In this document: piece by piece, positions 8,403 to 16,683 of the stretch
Layout: each line of letters starts with the position of its first letter
Position numbering within the stretch: position 1 is the stretch's first letter
Origin: UBA1429 sp964482225
GTDB lineage: Bacteria; Chloroflexota; Anaerolineae; UBA1429
DNA: 64,000 bases
Assembly (NCBI GenBank): GCA_964482225.1
Contig: CAYZWT010000005.1
Location: forward strand, 80,729 to 144,728
Direction of reading: 5' to 3'
Position numbers and translations under genes: made by a program
Notes under the pieces: model-generated
Seen by the model: only the letters and a program-made list of their open reading frames with translations
Database searches by the model: none
What the model was told of the DNA's origin: nothing

Positions 8403-9614
8403 TCAACTTGCCTGCAACTCACGCCAACGCCGGTAGAACGGGAACGCCTTGATGCGCTCCTCAGGCCAGCCCAGCATGTGGCATTTCTCCCAGATATAGT
8501 AGCAGTAGGTGTCAAAAGAGACCAAAGCGGGACATCGGTGATCCACGTGGGGGATGAACCCGCCCTGGGCGACCACGGGCTCCAGGCGCTTGAGCTCGGC
8601 CAGCACCGCCTCGCGCCCTTGCCAGAGGGCGAACTTGTCGAACCCGCCGCGGATCAGCAGCTCGCGGCCGTATTCGCCCTTGAGGGCCACGGGGTCGTTG
8701 CCCGGGTGCACCTCTAGCGGGAACATGCAGTTGACGCCCACGCCCAGCCAGAGGGGGATCAGCTTCAAGATGCTGCCGTCGCAATCGGTCCAGATCACGT
8801 CAATGCCGTGCTGCCGCAAGAGTTGGGTGACGGGCAGCATGTGGGGCATGATGCGCTCGCGGAAGAAACGCGGGTTCAGCAAGGGCCCGCTGTTGAACGC
8901 GATGTCCTCCCAGCCGCCAGAGGCGTCGAACCAGCCCCGCTCCAGCACATCGGGAAAGAGCTTGAGCCGCATCTGGGACAGGTGGATCACCATCTCCTCG
9001 ATCAGGTCGGGCTCGTCCACCGAGAGATAGGCCAATTGCTCGAACCCGATCCAATCGCGGATGCGCCCGATGAACGAGCCCAGGTTGGTGGTCACCGGGT
9101 TGGTGGTGTGGCGGGTGAGCTGCTCCAGGGCGGCAAGCTCGGCCTCGGTGTACTGGCGGGCCGGGTGGTCGGGATCCAGGAACTCGTCGCGAAAGGCGGC
9201 CCAACTCGTGCGGTCGCGGATGGGGAACTCGAGAAAGTGGGGAATGGTCTCGGTGCCGGACGCCTTGTCCTGGCGCAGCACGCCCAGGCCGTCCCGGTAG
9301 GTGACGGTGTTCTCGGTGCGCTCGATGACCTGCACCTGGCGCAGCGGCAGCGCCTCGGCGCGGGCATCGAACTGCTCGAATTGCTCCACCCCGAAGAACT
9401 CTTCCACCAGGCGGTCGGGGATGCTGCCATCGGGTTGGCGCAGGCTGGCGGGCAGGTGCCCCGCCGCCATCCAATCCTGCTTGAGCTCGGTCCAGTAGCC
9501 GAACTCGATATGGGAGATATAGTCCACCTGCTGGTAGTGCATGGTGCGGTTGAACCGCTCCCTGGCCGTCAGATCGGCCCCGTAGCGCCCCTCGCCCCGG
9601 CGAATGTCGGTCAT
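8403..9614 (-). CDS. Uroporphyrinogen decarboxylase-family (URO-D-like) protein
   Basis: 403 aa. It begins with TARERFNRTMHYQQVDYI, the usual opening of URO-D/MtaA-type proteins, and has the barrel segments FSDGS-like WTDCDGSILKLIP and GGFIPHVDHRCP near the C-terminus. True HemE lacks this form. Relatives in catabolic operons act as corrinoid methyltransferases or are unassigned. The ATG at 9614 has an excellent AAGGAG site. It lies 31 nt after the first Gfo/Idh gene and is likely co-expressed with both dehydrogenases. There are no heme genes around, so heme synthesis is not implied. The substrate is unknown. Confidence 0.8.
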   Translation of the reverse strand: MTDIRRGEGRYGADLTARERFNRTMHYQQVDYISHIEFGYWTELKQDWMAAGHLPASLRQPDGSIPDRLVEEFFGVEQFEQFDARAEALPLRQVQVIERTENTVTYRDGLGVLRQDKASGTETIPHFLEFPIRDRTSWAAFRDEFLDPDHPARQYTEAELAALEQLTRHTTNPVTTNLGSFIGRIRDWIGFEQLAYLSVDEPDLIEEMVIHLSQMRLKLFPDVLERGWFDASGGWEDIAFNSGPLLNPRFFRERIMPHMLPVTQLLRQHGIDVIWTDCDGSILKLIPLWLGVGVNCMFPLEVHPGNDPVALKGEYGRELLIRGGFDKFALWQGREAVLAELKRLEPVVAQGGFIPHVDHRCPALVSFDTYCYYIWEKCHMLGWPEERIKAFPFYRRWRELQAS

Positions 9615-9645
9615 GGCAGCTCCTTTCAGGCATCTCTCGACTATG

Positions 9646-10629
9646 CTACAGGCTCGCGATCTCGACGGGCTGGCCCGTGCGCGTCGAGGCATAGGCCGCC
9701 AGGGCCACCTCCAGCGCGATAAGGCCGTCCCGGCCCGTGCTGCGCGGCGGGCGCCCCTGGCCCACGGCGGCCAGGAAATCGGCGACCATCAGCTCGTCCA
9801 GGTTGCTGCCCCAGGAGACCCAGCGGGGCGGCGTAGGCTCGCCCGGGTAGAGGGCCACATGCTGGCCGAACAGGTCGGCATGGGCGTTACCCCGCGCGCC
9901 GATGGCATGGATGGTCACATCGCCCCAGGTGGGGTAGGACTTGGGGCGGCTCCAGCTCGTATCCAGGGTGGCGATGGCCCCCGAGGCCATGTCAATCGTG
10001 AGCAGGCCGCTATCATCCCACTCTTGATGGTACAGGCCGTGGCCGATCTCGGCGTGGACGCGCAGGGGATCGCTGCCGGTCAGGCGCCGCAGCAGGTCAG
10101 CCACGTGCACCGAGTGATCCATCACCGCGCCGCCGCCCGAGCGCTCCAACTCGATAAAGAACCCGCCGGGCATCGAGCCCCGGTTGGTGGTGCGCAGCGC
10201 CAGGATCTCACCCAGCGCGCCAGCGGCCACCTGTTCTTGCAGCGTGCAAAAAGCGGGGCTAAAGGGGCAGGGAAAGGCCGTGCCCAGGATCAGGCCGCGC
10301 GATGCGAACGCCTCGATCATGGCCAGGGCGTCGGCGCGAGCGGTGGCCAGGGGCTTTTCCACCAGGGCGTGCACGCCCGCCTCGGCGGCTTGCAGCGCCA
10401 TGCGGGCATGGTCGGCGTTGGCCGAGGTGATGATCACGGCGTCCACCTGCGCCAGCAGCTCGTCGGCGCGCTGCACCCAGTGCAGGCCGTGCTCTTGGGC
10501 GGCCGGCCGGGCGCGCTCCGGCTGATCTTCGTCCAATACCCCCACCCAGGCCACGTCGGCGCGGGCGGCCAGGCAGGCCAGATAGCTCATAGCGTGCATG
10601 TGGGCCAGGCTCCAGACTCCAATGCGCAT
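9646..10629 (-). CDS. Gfo/Idh/MocA-family oxidoreductase
   Basis: 327 aa. The N-terminal Rossmann fold starts MRIGVWSLAHMHAMSYL, where the usual GxGxxG glycines are partly replaced; LVEKPLAT is the catalytic-lysine EKP motif. The C-terminal GFO/IDH substrate domain contains GGGAVMDHSVHVADLLR, which gives the conserved DxxxH pair. Family role: NAD(P)-dependent oxidation or reduction of sugars, inositols or sugar-like compounds in the cytoplasm. It lies 13 nt downstream of a second Gfo/Idh gene and upstream of the URO-D gene, forming a small catabolic cluster of unknown substrate. Confidence 0.9.
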   Translation of the reverse strand: MRIGVWSLAHMHAMSYLACLAARADVAWVGVLDEDQPERARPAAQEHGLHWVQRADELLAQVDAVIITSANADHARMALQAAEAGVHALVEKPLATARADALAMIEAFASRGLILGTAFPCPFSPAFCTLQEQVAAGALGEILALRTTNRGSMPGGFFIELERSGGGAVMDHSVHVADLLRRLTGSDPLRVHAEIGHGLYHQEWDDSGLLTIDMASGAIATLDTSWSRPKSYPTWGDVTIHAIGARGNAHADLFGQHVALYPGEPTPPRWVSWGSNLDELMVADFLAAVGQGRPPRSTGRDGLIALEVALAAYASTRTGQPVEIASL

Positions 10630-10642
10630 GGTTGTCCCCTCT

Positions 10643-11638
10643 CTACAGACTCACGGTGCGGCCCGTCTCTGCCGATGCCAGCGCCGCCAGCCCCACCCGC
10701 AACGCCGCCAATGCCTCGGCCGGCGTGATCAGGGGCGCCTCCAGCCCCTGGATGACCCGGCAAAAGTGCCGTAACTGGGCCACATAGGGGCTGTCCATCG
10801 TATAGGTCGTGGGAAGCTGGACGGCCGGCGCGGGGCCGGGCTCGCGCAACTGCACCCGCAAGGCCGTATCCCCGTCGCTATCGTAGGCCAGCAGCCCGGC
10901 GTCCCCGGCGATCTCGCCGTGGGTGCGAAAGCCCGCCGTCGCCACCATCGAGCTCTCCACATGGGCGATGGCGCCGCCGGCCAGGCGCAGGGTGGTGAGG
11001 GCGTAATCGGGCGCCGACTGGCCGCCCCGCGAGATAGCGCGGCAGGTGACCCGCTCCGCCGGGCCGCAGGCCCACAGCAGCCAATCGAAATCGTGGATGC
11101 CCATCTCCAGCAGCGCCCCGCCGCTCATGGCCAAGTCGGCGCGCCAGCCCGTGGGGGCGCCAGCGGTCTCGCGGGACATGCGGATCACGGCGGGCGTTCC
11201 GATGGCGCCCCCCTGAATGAGGTCGTATAGGCGGCGAAAGGCGGGGAAAAAGCGCACCACGTGGGCCACCAGCAACTGCACGTCTGCCCTCTCGGCGGCC
11301 TGGATGATCGCCTCGGCCTGCGCCACCGTGCGGGCCAGGGGTTTCTCGCAGATCACGTGCTTGCCCGCGCGAGCCAGGGCGATGGCCGCCTCGGCGTGCA
11401 GGGCGCTGGGCGTGCAGACGATGGTGGCGTCAATGTCGGGCGCCTCGGCCACCTCTTGCAGCGTGGCGCAGGCACGGGCGCCCACCTGCGCGGCCAGGGC
11501 GGCGGCGCTGGCGGGCGTGCGGCTCCAGACGGCAACGATCTCGGCCTCGGCGATCTGGGCCGCGCAGGCGGCGTGCCGGGCGCCAATATGCCCCGCGCCC
11601 AGGATCGCCAGCCGCACGGGCCTGTCGTCTCTTGCCAT
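10643..11638 (-). CDS. Gfo/Idh/MocA-family oxidoreductase
   Basis: 331 aa. It has a canonical nucleotide-binding motif AILGAGHIGARHA, the catalytic CEKPLART, and GGALLEMGIHDFDWLLW in the C-terminal domain (D and H of the active site). The start ATG at 11638 has AAGGAG 9 nt upstream; the longer in-frame extension would run into a repeat and is rejected. It is paralogous to the next gene but clearly distinct, so the pair may catalyse successive oxidation and reduction steps on one sugar-like substrate. It is the first gene of the minus-strand run that ends with folK. Confidence 0.92.
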   Translation of the reverse strand: MARDDRPVRLAILGAGHIGARHAACAAQIAEAEIVAVWSRTPASAAALAAQVGARACATLQEVAEAPDIDATIVCTPSALHAEAAIALARAGKHVICEKPLARTVAQAEAIIQAAERADVQLLVAHVVRFFPAFRRLYDLIQGGAIGTPAVIRMSRETAGAPTGWRADLAMSGGALLEMGIHDFDWLLWACGPAERVTCRAISRGGQSAPDYALTTLRLAGGAIAHVESSMVATAGFRTHGEIAGDAGLLAYDSDGDTALRVQLREPGPAPAVQLPTTYTMDSPYVAQLRHFCRVIQGLEAPLITPAEALAALRVGLAALASAETGRTVSL

Positions 11639-11650
11639 ATCACTCACTCC

Positions 11651-11913
11651 TTGTGTGGCGCGCAGGGCAAACGCACTTGGTCCATTCGCCTCGACATTGC
11701 TTTTCATTGCGGTCTTCTGGCCCTCACCCCGCCGTCGCAAGCTCATACGAAACCCCTTGGGTTTCGTATGAGCTTGCGACGGCGGGGTGAGGGCTTTCGC
11801 GACGGGTCGAATGCCTCAGATCGAGCACATGCCCAGATTCCCGATGCGATTTCGTGGCAACCACCTATCTGATCGAAACACTTTCCCAAATGCGTTTGCC
11901 CTTGTGTGGCGCG
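11651..11913. repeat. Composite intergenic repeat with a 34-bp perfect inverted repeat
   Basis: This gap of about 315 nt between the Arm-type methyltransferase and the Gfo/Idh gene has no credible gene. At its core are 34-nt arms at 11720-11753 and 11761-11794, perfectly complementary, with a 7-nt loop. An outer imperfect inverted pair lies at 11665-11680 and 11886-11901 (GGGCAAACGCAyTTGG). A direct repeat TTGTGTGGCGCG occurs at 11651-11662 and 11902-11913. Twenty-five bases of the core arm (CTCACCCCGCCGTCGCAAG...) recur at 61973. There is no T-run, so this is not a typical intrinsic terminator. It looks like a MITE-like or REP-like element. Confidence 0.75.
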
Positions 11914-11954
11914 GCGCCCACGCGCGGGCCAAGCTGGGCTTGGCCAATGCCGCC

Positions 11955-12764
11955 TCACCCCTTGTCAACCACGAACACCAGCTCGCTCTCGTACTCGTGC
12001 TCGGTCACGCGCCAGGGCTGGCCCGCGATCAGTTCGGCGAACCGCGCGCGATAATTGGCGGGCATGCCGCGATCGCGCCGCCCGCCCAGGCTTTGGATGG
12101 GAAACGAGACCACCACGTGGCGGGCGCGCACCTCGCGCAGCAGCCGCGCACCGGCGGCGCGGTCGAGCTGCTCCAAGCAGGGGATCGTCTTGAGCAGCAG
12201 GACCACGTCGGCCTGGGCCTCGGGCGTGCGGGCGGACAGATCCACCGTCTCGGCCTGGCCTGCCACGCCCAAGAGGGGCAACGCCTCCCGCAGGAACGCC
12301 GCCAGGTCGGTATAGATATCGCAGGCGACATAACGGGCGCCGGGGGCCAGGGGCATCCACGGGATCGCCAGCGGGTTCAGGCCACAGGCCAGGTCCAGCA
12401 CCGACGCCACGGGCGCCAGGTCGGCCAGCAGCTCGCCATAAAAGCGCGCCAGGATGGGCAGCCGCTCGCGGCTGGATTGGTGCGCCGCCAGGGCCTCGCG
12501 GCACACGGCCTCGATCCGCGCCGGATCGCCCTGGGCCTCGCGCAGCGCCGCCAGCCAGCGCTCGTAGGGCGGGCGCTCGCCCATATAGACCGCCCCCGCC
12601 TGGTGCAGCCTGCGGCGCGCGCTCTTGAGGGCCTCCTTGGCGTTGCGGCGGATGGCCAGCTCCTCGCGGGCGACCCGCTCCACCAGCTCCGGGCAGATGG
12701 CGGCATACTTGGCGCCCTGCCGCACCTGGGCCGCCAGCGCCAGCACGGCATCCTGGTCGGGCAT
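11955..12764 (-). CDS. 16S rRNA (guanine-1405-N7)-methyltransferase of the Arm/Rmt/Sgm family
   Basis: 269 aa. The sequence follows the aminoglycoside-resistance Arm family from end to end: KYAAICPELVERV near the N-terminus (RmtB has KYRALCPDTVRRI), RRLHQAGAVY, HQSSRERL (HASTKERL), SAM motif I SVLDLACGLNPLAI at 121-134, an acidic SAM contact in ACDIY at 147-151, LLLKTIPCLE at 189-198, and VVSFPIQSLGGRRDRGM at 218-234. The last is the signature loop of the family (SFPTRSLGGR in RmtB). Known members methylate N7 of G1405 in h44 and give high resistance to kanamycin/gentamicin-type drugs. The ATG at 12764 lies 2 nt after the rsmI stop, so it is translationally linked to another h44 methyltransferase. 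Family assignment is very likely; activity on G1405 is inferred. Confidence 0.88.
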   Translation of the reverse strand: MPDQDAVLALAAQVRQGAKYAAICPELVERVAREELAIRRNAKEALKSARRRLHQAGAVYMGERPPYERWLAALREAQGDPARIEAVCREALAAHQSSRERLPILARFYGELLADLAPVASVLDLACGLNPLAIPWMPLAPGARYVACDIYTDLAAFLREALPLLGVAGQAETVDLSARTPEAQADVVLLLKTIPCLEQLDRAAGARLLREVRARHVVVSFPIQSLGGRRDRGMPANYRARFAELIAGQPWRVTEHEYESELVFVVDKG

Positions 12765-12766
12765 GG

Positions 12767-13459
12767 CTACTCCGCCTCGGTCCCGGCGACCACCAGGATG
12801 TACTCGCCGCGCGCGCCCTGCTCCTCCACGTGGGCCAGCAGCTCGGACAGGCGCCCGCGCTCCACGCGCTCGTAGAGCTTGGTCAGGTCGTTGGCCAGGG
12901 CGGCGGGCCTGTCGCCCAAGACGGCCAGGGCGTCGCCCAGCGAGGCCGCCAGCCGGTGCGGGCTCTCGTAGTAGATCAGGGTGTAGGGCGACGTCAGATC
13001 GGCCTCGTAAAAGCGCCGCCGGGCCGCCGCCTTGCGGGGGGTGAACCCGCGAAAGGTAAAGCTGTGGGTGGGCAGGCCCGAGAGCACCAGCGCCATGATC
13101 AGGGCCGCCGGCCCCGGGACCATGGTCAAAGGCAGCCCTTCCTCGATGGCGCGGCGCACGATGACAAAGCCCGGATCGGCGATGCCCGGCGTGCCCGCCG
13201 TGGTGACGCAGGCCACCGACTGCCCCGCCCGGATGAACCCGACGATCTGCTCCAGCGCCCGCTCCTGGTTGTGCTCGTAAAACGAGATGAGCGGCTTCTT
13301 GATGCCGTGGTGCTGGAGCAGGCGCCCCGTCTTGCGGGTGTCCTCTGCCGCGACCACGTCCACCTGCCGTAGCACCTCCAGGGCGCGCAGCGAGAGATCG
13401 GCCAGGTTGCCGATGGGGGTGGCCACCAGATAGATGGTCGCGGGCTCGCCGCCGGTCAC
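12767..13459 (-). CDS. rsmI: 16S rRNA (cytidine-1402-2'-O)-methyltransferase RsmI, short form
   Basis: 230 aa from a GTG at 13459, which lies 4 nt after the gcvPB stop and immediately before the conserved start IYLVATPIGNLADLSLRALE. Other motifs are AAEDTRKTGRLLQHHG, FYEHN, VPGPAALIMAL, FRGFTPRK, YYESPHR and LTKLYERVERG. RsmI methylates the ribose of C1402 in the decoding centre. Two oddities: the usual SDAGTP loop reads TTAGTP, and the protein ends about 50 residues short of typical RsmI (about 280 aa), lacking the C-terminal helical domain. The longer in-frame extension upstream is out-of-frame gcvPB sequence. The gene is followed at 2 nt by the Arm-family methyltransferase. Confidence 0.93.
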   Translation of the reverse strand: MTGGEPATIYLVATPIGNLADLSLRALEVLRQVDVVAAEDTRKTGRLLQHHGIKKPLISFYEHNQERALEQIVGFIRAGQSVACVTTAGTPGIADPGFVIVRRAIEEGLPLTMVPGPAALIMALVLSGLPTHSFTFRGFTPRKAAARRRFYEADLTSPYTLIYYESPHRLAASLGDALAVLGDRPAALANDLTKLYERVERGRLSELLAHVEEQGARGEYILVVAGTEAE

Positions 13460-13463
13460 AGGC

Positions 13464-14924
13464 TCACTCCGCCTCTGGCTGCGGGCGCTGCCAGGAGAGC
13501 ACCGGCTCTCGCGCCGCCCGCACCTCGTCCAGCCGCCGCAGGGGCGCGCTCTGGGGGGCAGCGTGCAGCAACTCGGGCTGCTCCCGCGCCTCCTGGGCGA
13601 TGCGCAGCATGGCCTCGGCAAAGCGATCCAGCGTCTGCTTGGACTCCGTCTCGGTCGGCTCGATCATCAGCGCCTCGGGCACGATCAGCGGGAAATAGTT
13701 GGTGGGCGGGTGAAAGCCATAGTCAATCAGACGCTTGGCGATATCCAGGGCGTGCACGCCGGGGGCGCCATCCAAGCGCCCTTGCAGCACAAACTCGTGC
13801 ATGCACACCCGTTCGTAAGGCAAGGGATAGACCTCGCGCAGGATGGTTTGCAGATAGTTGGCGTTGAGCACGGCGGCCATGCTGCTCTCCAACAGCCCTT
13901 GCGCGCCCAACAGCCGGATGTAGGCATAGGCCCTGACCATGATGCCGAAATGCCCATAGAACGACTTGATGCGCCCGATGGAGCGCGCGGGCGTGACGAA
14001 CCGGTAGGTGGGCTGCGCCTCGTCCCCGACTGCGGCGACAATGGGCCCCGGCAGATAGTCGGCCAGGCTGGGCGCGGCCCCCACGGGCCCCGATCCGGGC
14101 CCCCCGCCGCCGTGGGGCGTGGAAAAGGTCTTGTGCAGGTTATAGTGCAGCACGTCGAACCCCAGCGCTCCCGGCTTGACGATGCCCATCAGGGCGTTGT
14201 AATTGGCGCCATCGCCATAGACCAGGCCGCCCGCCGCGTGCACCAGACGGCAGACCTCGACGACGTTTTCATCGAACAGGCCCAGGGTATTGGGGTTGGT
14301 GAGCATGATGCCCGCCAGCCGCTCGTTCAGGTGTGGCTTGAGGGCGTCCAGGTCCACGTTGCCCCGCGCATTGGAGCGCACCTCGATGGCCTGCATGCCC
14401 ACCATGCTGGTGGAGGCCGGGTTGGTGCCGTGGGCGGAATCGGGGATCAGCATCACATCGCGCCGCTCCTCGCCCCGGTCGCGATGATAGTTGCGGATCA
14501 TCAGGATGCCGGTCAACTCGCCCTGGGCGCCCGCCGCCGGTTGCAGGCTCACGGCGGCGAACCCGCCCAGCTCGGCCAGGAAAGATTGCAGCGCGTGCAT
14601 CAGGGCCAGGTTGCCCTGCACCGTTCCCTCGGGCTGGTAGGGGTGGGTGGCTGCCAGGCCGCTGATCTGGGCGGCGTCCTCGTTCACTTTGGGATTGTAC
14701 TTCATGGTGCAGGAGCCCAGGGGGTACATGCCCACGTCCACGCCATAGTTGAGCTGGGAGAGGCGCACATAGTGGCGCACCAGGTCCACTTCGCTCACCT
14801 CAGGCAGGTCCAGGTCGTCGCGCAGCAGGTGGGCCGGCGGCAAGGGGCTGGCAGGCACACCCAGCGCGGGCAGATGGGCGGCGCAGCGCCCCGGCGCGCT
14901 CAGCTCATAGATCACCGGTTCCAT
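13464..14924 (-). CDS. gcvPB: Glycine dehydrogenase (decarboxylating) subunit 2
   Basis: 486 aa, the PLP-binding half of split P-protein. The pyridoxal phosphate lysine is K265 in YNLHKTFSTPHGGGGPG. Other family motifs are MYPLGSCTMKYNPKVNE, PDSAHGTNPAS, LTNPNTLGLFD and DGANYNA. It decarboxylates glycine with GcvPA and passes the aminomethyl group to lipoylated GcvH. The start overlaps the gcvPA stop as TGATG, consistent with coupled translation and a stoichiometric heterocomplex. Residues 450-480 are variable, as in other members. Confidence 0.97.
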   Translation of the reverse strand: MEPVIYELSAPGRCAAHLPALGVPASPLPPAHLLRDDLDLPEVSEVDLVRHYVRLSQLNYGVDVGMYPLGSCTMKYNPKVNEDAAQISGLAATHPYQPEGTVQGNLALMHALQSFLAELGGFAAVSLQPAAGAQGELTGILMIRNYHRDRGEERRDVMLIPDSAHGTNPASTSMVGMQAIEVRSNARGNVDLDALKPHLNERLAGIMLTNPNTLGLFDENVVEVCRLVHAAGGLVYGDGANYNALMGIVKPGALGFDVLHYNLHKTFSTPHGGGGPGSGPVGAAPSLADYLPGPIVAAVGDEAQPTYRFVTPARSIGRIKSFYGHFGIMVRAYAYIRLLGAQGLLESSMAAVLNANYLQTILREVYPLPYERVCMHEFVLQGRLDGAPGVHALDIAKRLIDYGFHPPTNYFPLIVPEALMIEPTETESKQTLDRFAEAMLRIAQEAREQPELLHAAPQSAPLRRLDEVRAAREPVLSWQRPQPEAE

Positions 14925-16267
14925 CAGCTTCCCACCTCCGCCAGCGCGCTCACCAAACGGTCAATCTCGGCCACGGGGTTCATCTCGGTCACGCACAGGA
15001 GCATCTCGTGCTCGCGGGCCGGGTCCACGCTGGCCAGGTCCAGGCCGCCGACGGTGCCGTGCTCTTGCAGCAGGCGCCGGTTGATCTCGCGGGCCGGGGC
15101 CGGGCAGCGCACGACAAACTCTTTGAAAAAGGGTTGGGCGTCGTCCACGGCGTAGCCGGGCAGGGCGGCGATGGCCCGCGCGGCATAGTGGGCGCGGTGG
15201 TAGCAGAGGCTCGCCACCTGGGCCAGGCCGCACTTGCCCAGGGCGCTCAGGTACACCGCCGCGGCCAGCACGTTGAGGCCCTGGTTGGTGCAGATGTTCG
15301 AGGTCGCCTTTTCGCGGCGGATGTGCTGCTCGCGGGTGGAGAGGGTCAGCACATAGCCCCGCCGCCCCTGGGCGTCCACCGTCTCACCGGCCAGGCGCCC
15401 GGCCATGCGGCGCACATGGGCCATGCGGCAGGCGAAAAAGCCCAGGTAGGGGCCGCCGAACTGGAGCCCGATGCCCAGGGGCTGGCCCTCGCCCAGGACG
15501 ATATCGGCGCCGAACGCGCCGGGCGGGCGCAGCATCCCCAGGGAGATGGGGTCGCAGACCACCACCAGCAGGGCGCCTCTGGCGTGCACCTGCTCCGCGA
15601 GGCCGCTCAGGTCCAGGATGCGCCCGTAGAAATCGGGGGTCTGCACAACCAGGCAGGCCGTCTGCGGCCCGACGCGCTGGACCAGGCTCTCCAGGGTGGC
15701 GTTTGGCTCTTTATCGCCCACGATGTCCAGGTCCATGGCCTGGGTGTAGGTGCGCACCACCTGGCGGTATTCGTGGTGGATATCGGGCGAGAGCAACACC
15801 TCGCGGCGGCGGCCCCGCGCCACGTCCACGGCCATGATGGCCGCCTCGGCCAGGGCCGTGGCCCCGTCATAGTGAGAGGCGTTGCTGACCTCCATGCCCG
15901 TCAGGCGGCAGATCATGGTCTGGTACTCGAAAATGGTTTGCAGCGTGCCCTGGCTGATCTCGGGCTGGTAGGGCGTATAGGCGGTATAGAACTCGGAGCG
16001 CGACGTCATGTGCCGCACGACGCTGGGCACAAAGTGGTGATAGGCACCGGCGCCCAGAAAGCAGGGCGCGGTGGATAGATCCAGGTTGCGCGCCGCCAGG
16101 GCGTGCAGCTCGGCCAGCAGCTCGGGCTCGGAAAGGGGCGGCGGCAGCGAGACCTCGGGAAAGCGATGGGCCTCGGGTACCGCCGCGAACAGGTCGCGCA
16201 CCGACGCGCTGCCGATGCGCGCCAGCATCGCGCGCTGTTCCGCCTCGGTGTGGGGTACGTACGACAT
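14924..16267 (-). CDS. gcvPA: Glycine dehydrogenase (decarboxylating) subunit 1
   Basis: 447 aa, the non-PLP half of the split P-protein. It opens with SYVPHTEAEQRAMLARIG and contains FLGAGAYHHFVPSVV, FYTAYTPYQPEISQGTLQ, and EVSNASHYDGATALAEA, all typical. TSNICTNQGLNVLAA lies near residue 330. It forms the catalytic heterotetramer with GcvPB. It starts 2 nt after the gcvH stop. The split form (about 440 plus 490 aa) rather than a single chain of about 950 aa is usual in Chloroflexota, Firmicutes and archaea. Confidence 0.97.
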   Translation of the reverse strand: MSYVPHTEAEQRAMLARIGSASVRDLFAAVPEAHRFPEVSLPPPLSEPELLAELHALAARNLDLSTAPCFLGAGAYHHFVPSVVRHMTSRSEFYTAYTPYQPEISQGTLQTIFEYQTMICRLTGMEVSNASHYDGATALAEAAIMAVDVARGRRREVLLSPDIHHEYRQVVRTYTQAMDLDIVGDKEPNATLESLVQRVGPQTACLVVQTPDFYGRILDLSGLAEQVHARGALLVVVCDPISLGMLRPPGAFGADIVLGEGQPLGIGLQFGGPYLGFFACRMAHVRRMAGRLAGETVDAQGRRGYVLTLSTREQHIRREKATSNICTNQGLNVLAAAVYLSALGKCGLAQVASLCYHRAHYAARAIAALPGYAVDDAQPFFKEFVVRCPAPAREINRRLLQEHGTVGGLDLASVDPAREHEMLLCVTEMNPVAEIDRLVSALAEVGS

Positions 16268-16269
16268 GC

Positions 16270-16665
16270 CTAGCTCGCCTGGGCGGCCACGTAGGCCCGG
16301 TAGGCGTCGGGGTCCATCAGGCCATCCAGCTCGCCGGGATCGGCGATGCGGATGCGGACGAACCAGCCGTCGCCATAGGGGTCGTCGTTCACGAATTCGG
16401 GGGCATCTTCCAGGCTGGCGTTGACCTCGATGACCTCGCCCGCCACTGGCATGAACACATCCGAGGCTGCCTTGACCGATTCCACCACGGCAAAGGGCTC
16501 GCCCTGGCCAAAGGACTGCCCCACCTCTGGTAACTCGACATACACAACGTCGGTGAGCTCTTGCTGGGCATAGTCGCTGATGCCGATGGTGGCCGTATCA
16601 CCCTCCACGCAGATCCACTCGTGGTTCTCGGCGTAACGGCAGTCGGGCGCGATCTCGAAAGCCAT
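16270..16665 (-). CDS. gcvH: Glycine cleavage system H protein
   Basis: 131 aa. The lipoyl-attachment lysine is K65 in VESVKAASDVFMPVAGEV, the canonical beta-hairpin. The N-terminus CRYAENHEWICVEG and the C-terminus DPYGDGWFVRI are also standard. It shuttles the methylamine intermediate between P, T and L proteins and is the lipoylated substrate expected for the LipS1/LipS2 pair upstream. The ATG at 16665 has AAAGGAG 8 nt upstream. No dihydrolipoamide dehydrogenase (L protein) is present in this window. Confidence 0.97.
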   Translation of the reverse strand: MAFEIAPDCRYAENHEWICVEGDTATIGISDYAQQELTDVVYVELPEVGQSFGQGEPFAVVESVKAASDVFMPVAGEVIEVNASLEDAPEFVNDDPYGDGWFVRIRIADPGELDGLMDPDAYRAYVAAQAS

Positions 16666-16683
16666 GTTGCGAACTCCTTTCGG

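Noticed and set aside
8403..9614. Heme biosynthetic uroporphyrinogen decarboxylase (HemE)
   Set aside because: No other heme genes nearby and motifs resemble the wider MtaA/URO-D-like group found in catabolic clusters.
13434..15155. 573-codon plus-strand frame opposite gcvPB/gcvPA
   Set aside because: His/Gln/Gly-rich translation typical of an antisense frame in high-GC coding sequence; the minus strand encodes canonical P-protein subunits.
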